Under the pieces are notes generated by a model. It was not told the origin of the DNA. It was given only the letters and a program-made list of their open reading frames with translations, and did no database searches. Positions 34,088-34,186 of a DNA stretch of 34,186 nt are shown in pieces (position 1 is the first letter of the stretch; each line of letters starts with the position of its first letter). The position numbers were made by a program, and so were the translations under genes. Source of the stretch: Gammaproteobacteria bacterium (GTDB taxonomy: Bacteria; Pseudomonadota; Gammaproteobacteria; UBA6429; Thiohalophilaceae); NCBI GenBank assembly GCA_026196045.1, contig JAPHRJ010000060.1, positions 1 to 34,186 of the forward strand, in the 5' to 3' direction.

Positions 34088-34186
34088 TGTAACCATCCCC
34101 TAAAATAGGAACATACCCATTTAGAGTTCTCCTGCGTAAACTATTCACCAGGAGAATAAGAATGAAAAAATCACGCTATAGCGAAA
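34088..34186 (+). mobile_element. Left end of an IS3-family insertion sequence (cut by window edge)
   Basis: A terminal-like sequence TGTAACCATCCCCTAAAATA begins at 34088, 7 bp after the phosphatase stop. It is followed by an untranslated leader and a transposase start at 34162. The TG start and the spacing to orfA fit IS3-family elements. The exact boundary and target duplication cannot be checked without the other end. Confidence 0.5.
34162..34186 (+). CDS. IS3-family transposase OrfA, first codons only
   Basis: An ATG with a strong AGGAG site (34150-34154) starts the peptide MKKSRYSE before the window ends. This start is characteristic of the helix-turn-helix OrfA of IS3-family elements of the IS407 type (MKKSR followed by an aromatic residue and SE or TE). 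Only eight residues are visible, so the call rests on memory of the family and on the IS-like leader. Confidence 0.6.

Noticed and set aside
1-34186. CRISPR arrays, rRNA genes, integrases or att sites
   Set aside because: No regularly spaced repeats, rRNA segments or integrase genes were seen. Neither tRNA has a duplicated 3' end nearby.

Overview
The window looks like chromosomal DNA of a free-living gammaproteobacterium of moderate to low GC content. This rests on two gene orders that I know from gammaproteobacteria: asmA-mutY-yggX and thiS-thiG-trmB. It also rests on tRNAs very close to the enterobacterial versions and on many short palindromic intergenic repeats. I cannot name a genus from the sequence alone.

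Left part (1-7150, minus strand): a nucleotide-sugar cassette read right to left. It runs rfbA-rfbC-rfbD-rfbB (dTDP-L-rhamnose), gmd-fcl (GDP-L-fucose), a small DUF4160/DUF2442 pair, then the start of a UDP-glucose 6-dehydrogenase cut by the window edge (UDP-glucuronate). The gaps between rfbD and rfbB, and on both sides of the DUF pair, are filled with REP-like repeats.

Middle (7150-14290): housekeeping genes. On the minus strand are a small unknown protein, tRNA-Phe(GAA), yggX, mutY, a large asmA-family gene and tRNA-Gly(CCC). On the plus strand are thiS, thiG and trmB. The 397-bp gap between mutY and asmA is a mosaic of at least three repeat types.

Right part (14390-34080): a large exopolysaccharide/protein-sorting locus of the exosortase A (XrtA, PEP-CTERM) type, almost all on the plus strand. 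It holds a priming glycosylphosphotransferase, a YdcF-like membrane protein, exosortase A fused to an EpsI-like domain, and the giant TPR lipoprotein PrsT. These are followed by an outer-membrane export lipoprotein, a Wzz-type chain-length protein, a tyrosine autokinase, an outer-membrane beta-barrel-like protein, a DUF3473 polysaccharide deacetylase and an asparagine-synthase-like amidotransferase. One PEP-CTERM substrate with a cysteine-free C-type-lectin-like fold is divergent from the exosortase. The export proteins, kinase and low-molecular-weight phosphatase should build and control a secreted polysaccharide made from the sugars of the left cassette, while the exosortase processes PEP-CTERM proteins.

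The least ordinary part is 27732-34080. After the amidotransferase come an acyl carrier protein, an AMP-forming ligase, a PrmC/HemK-like methyltransferase, an NAD-synthetase-like ATP pyrophosphatase with an internal insertion, and the phosphatase. All are tightly packed on one strand. It looks like an acyl/amide decoration module of the polysaccharide. The locus then meets the left end of an IS3-family insertion sequence, cut by the window edge. No further glycosyltransferase, Wzx or Wzy is present in the window.
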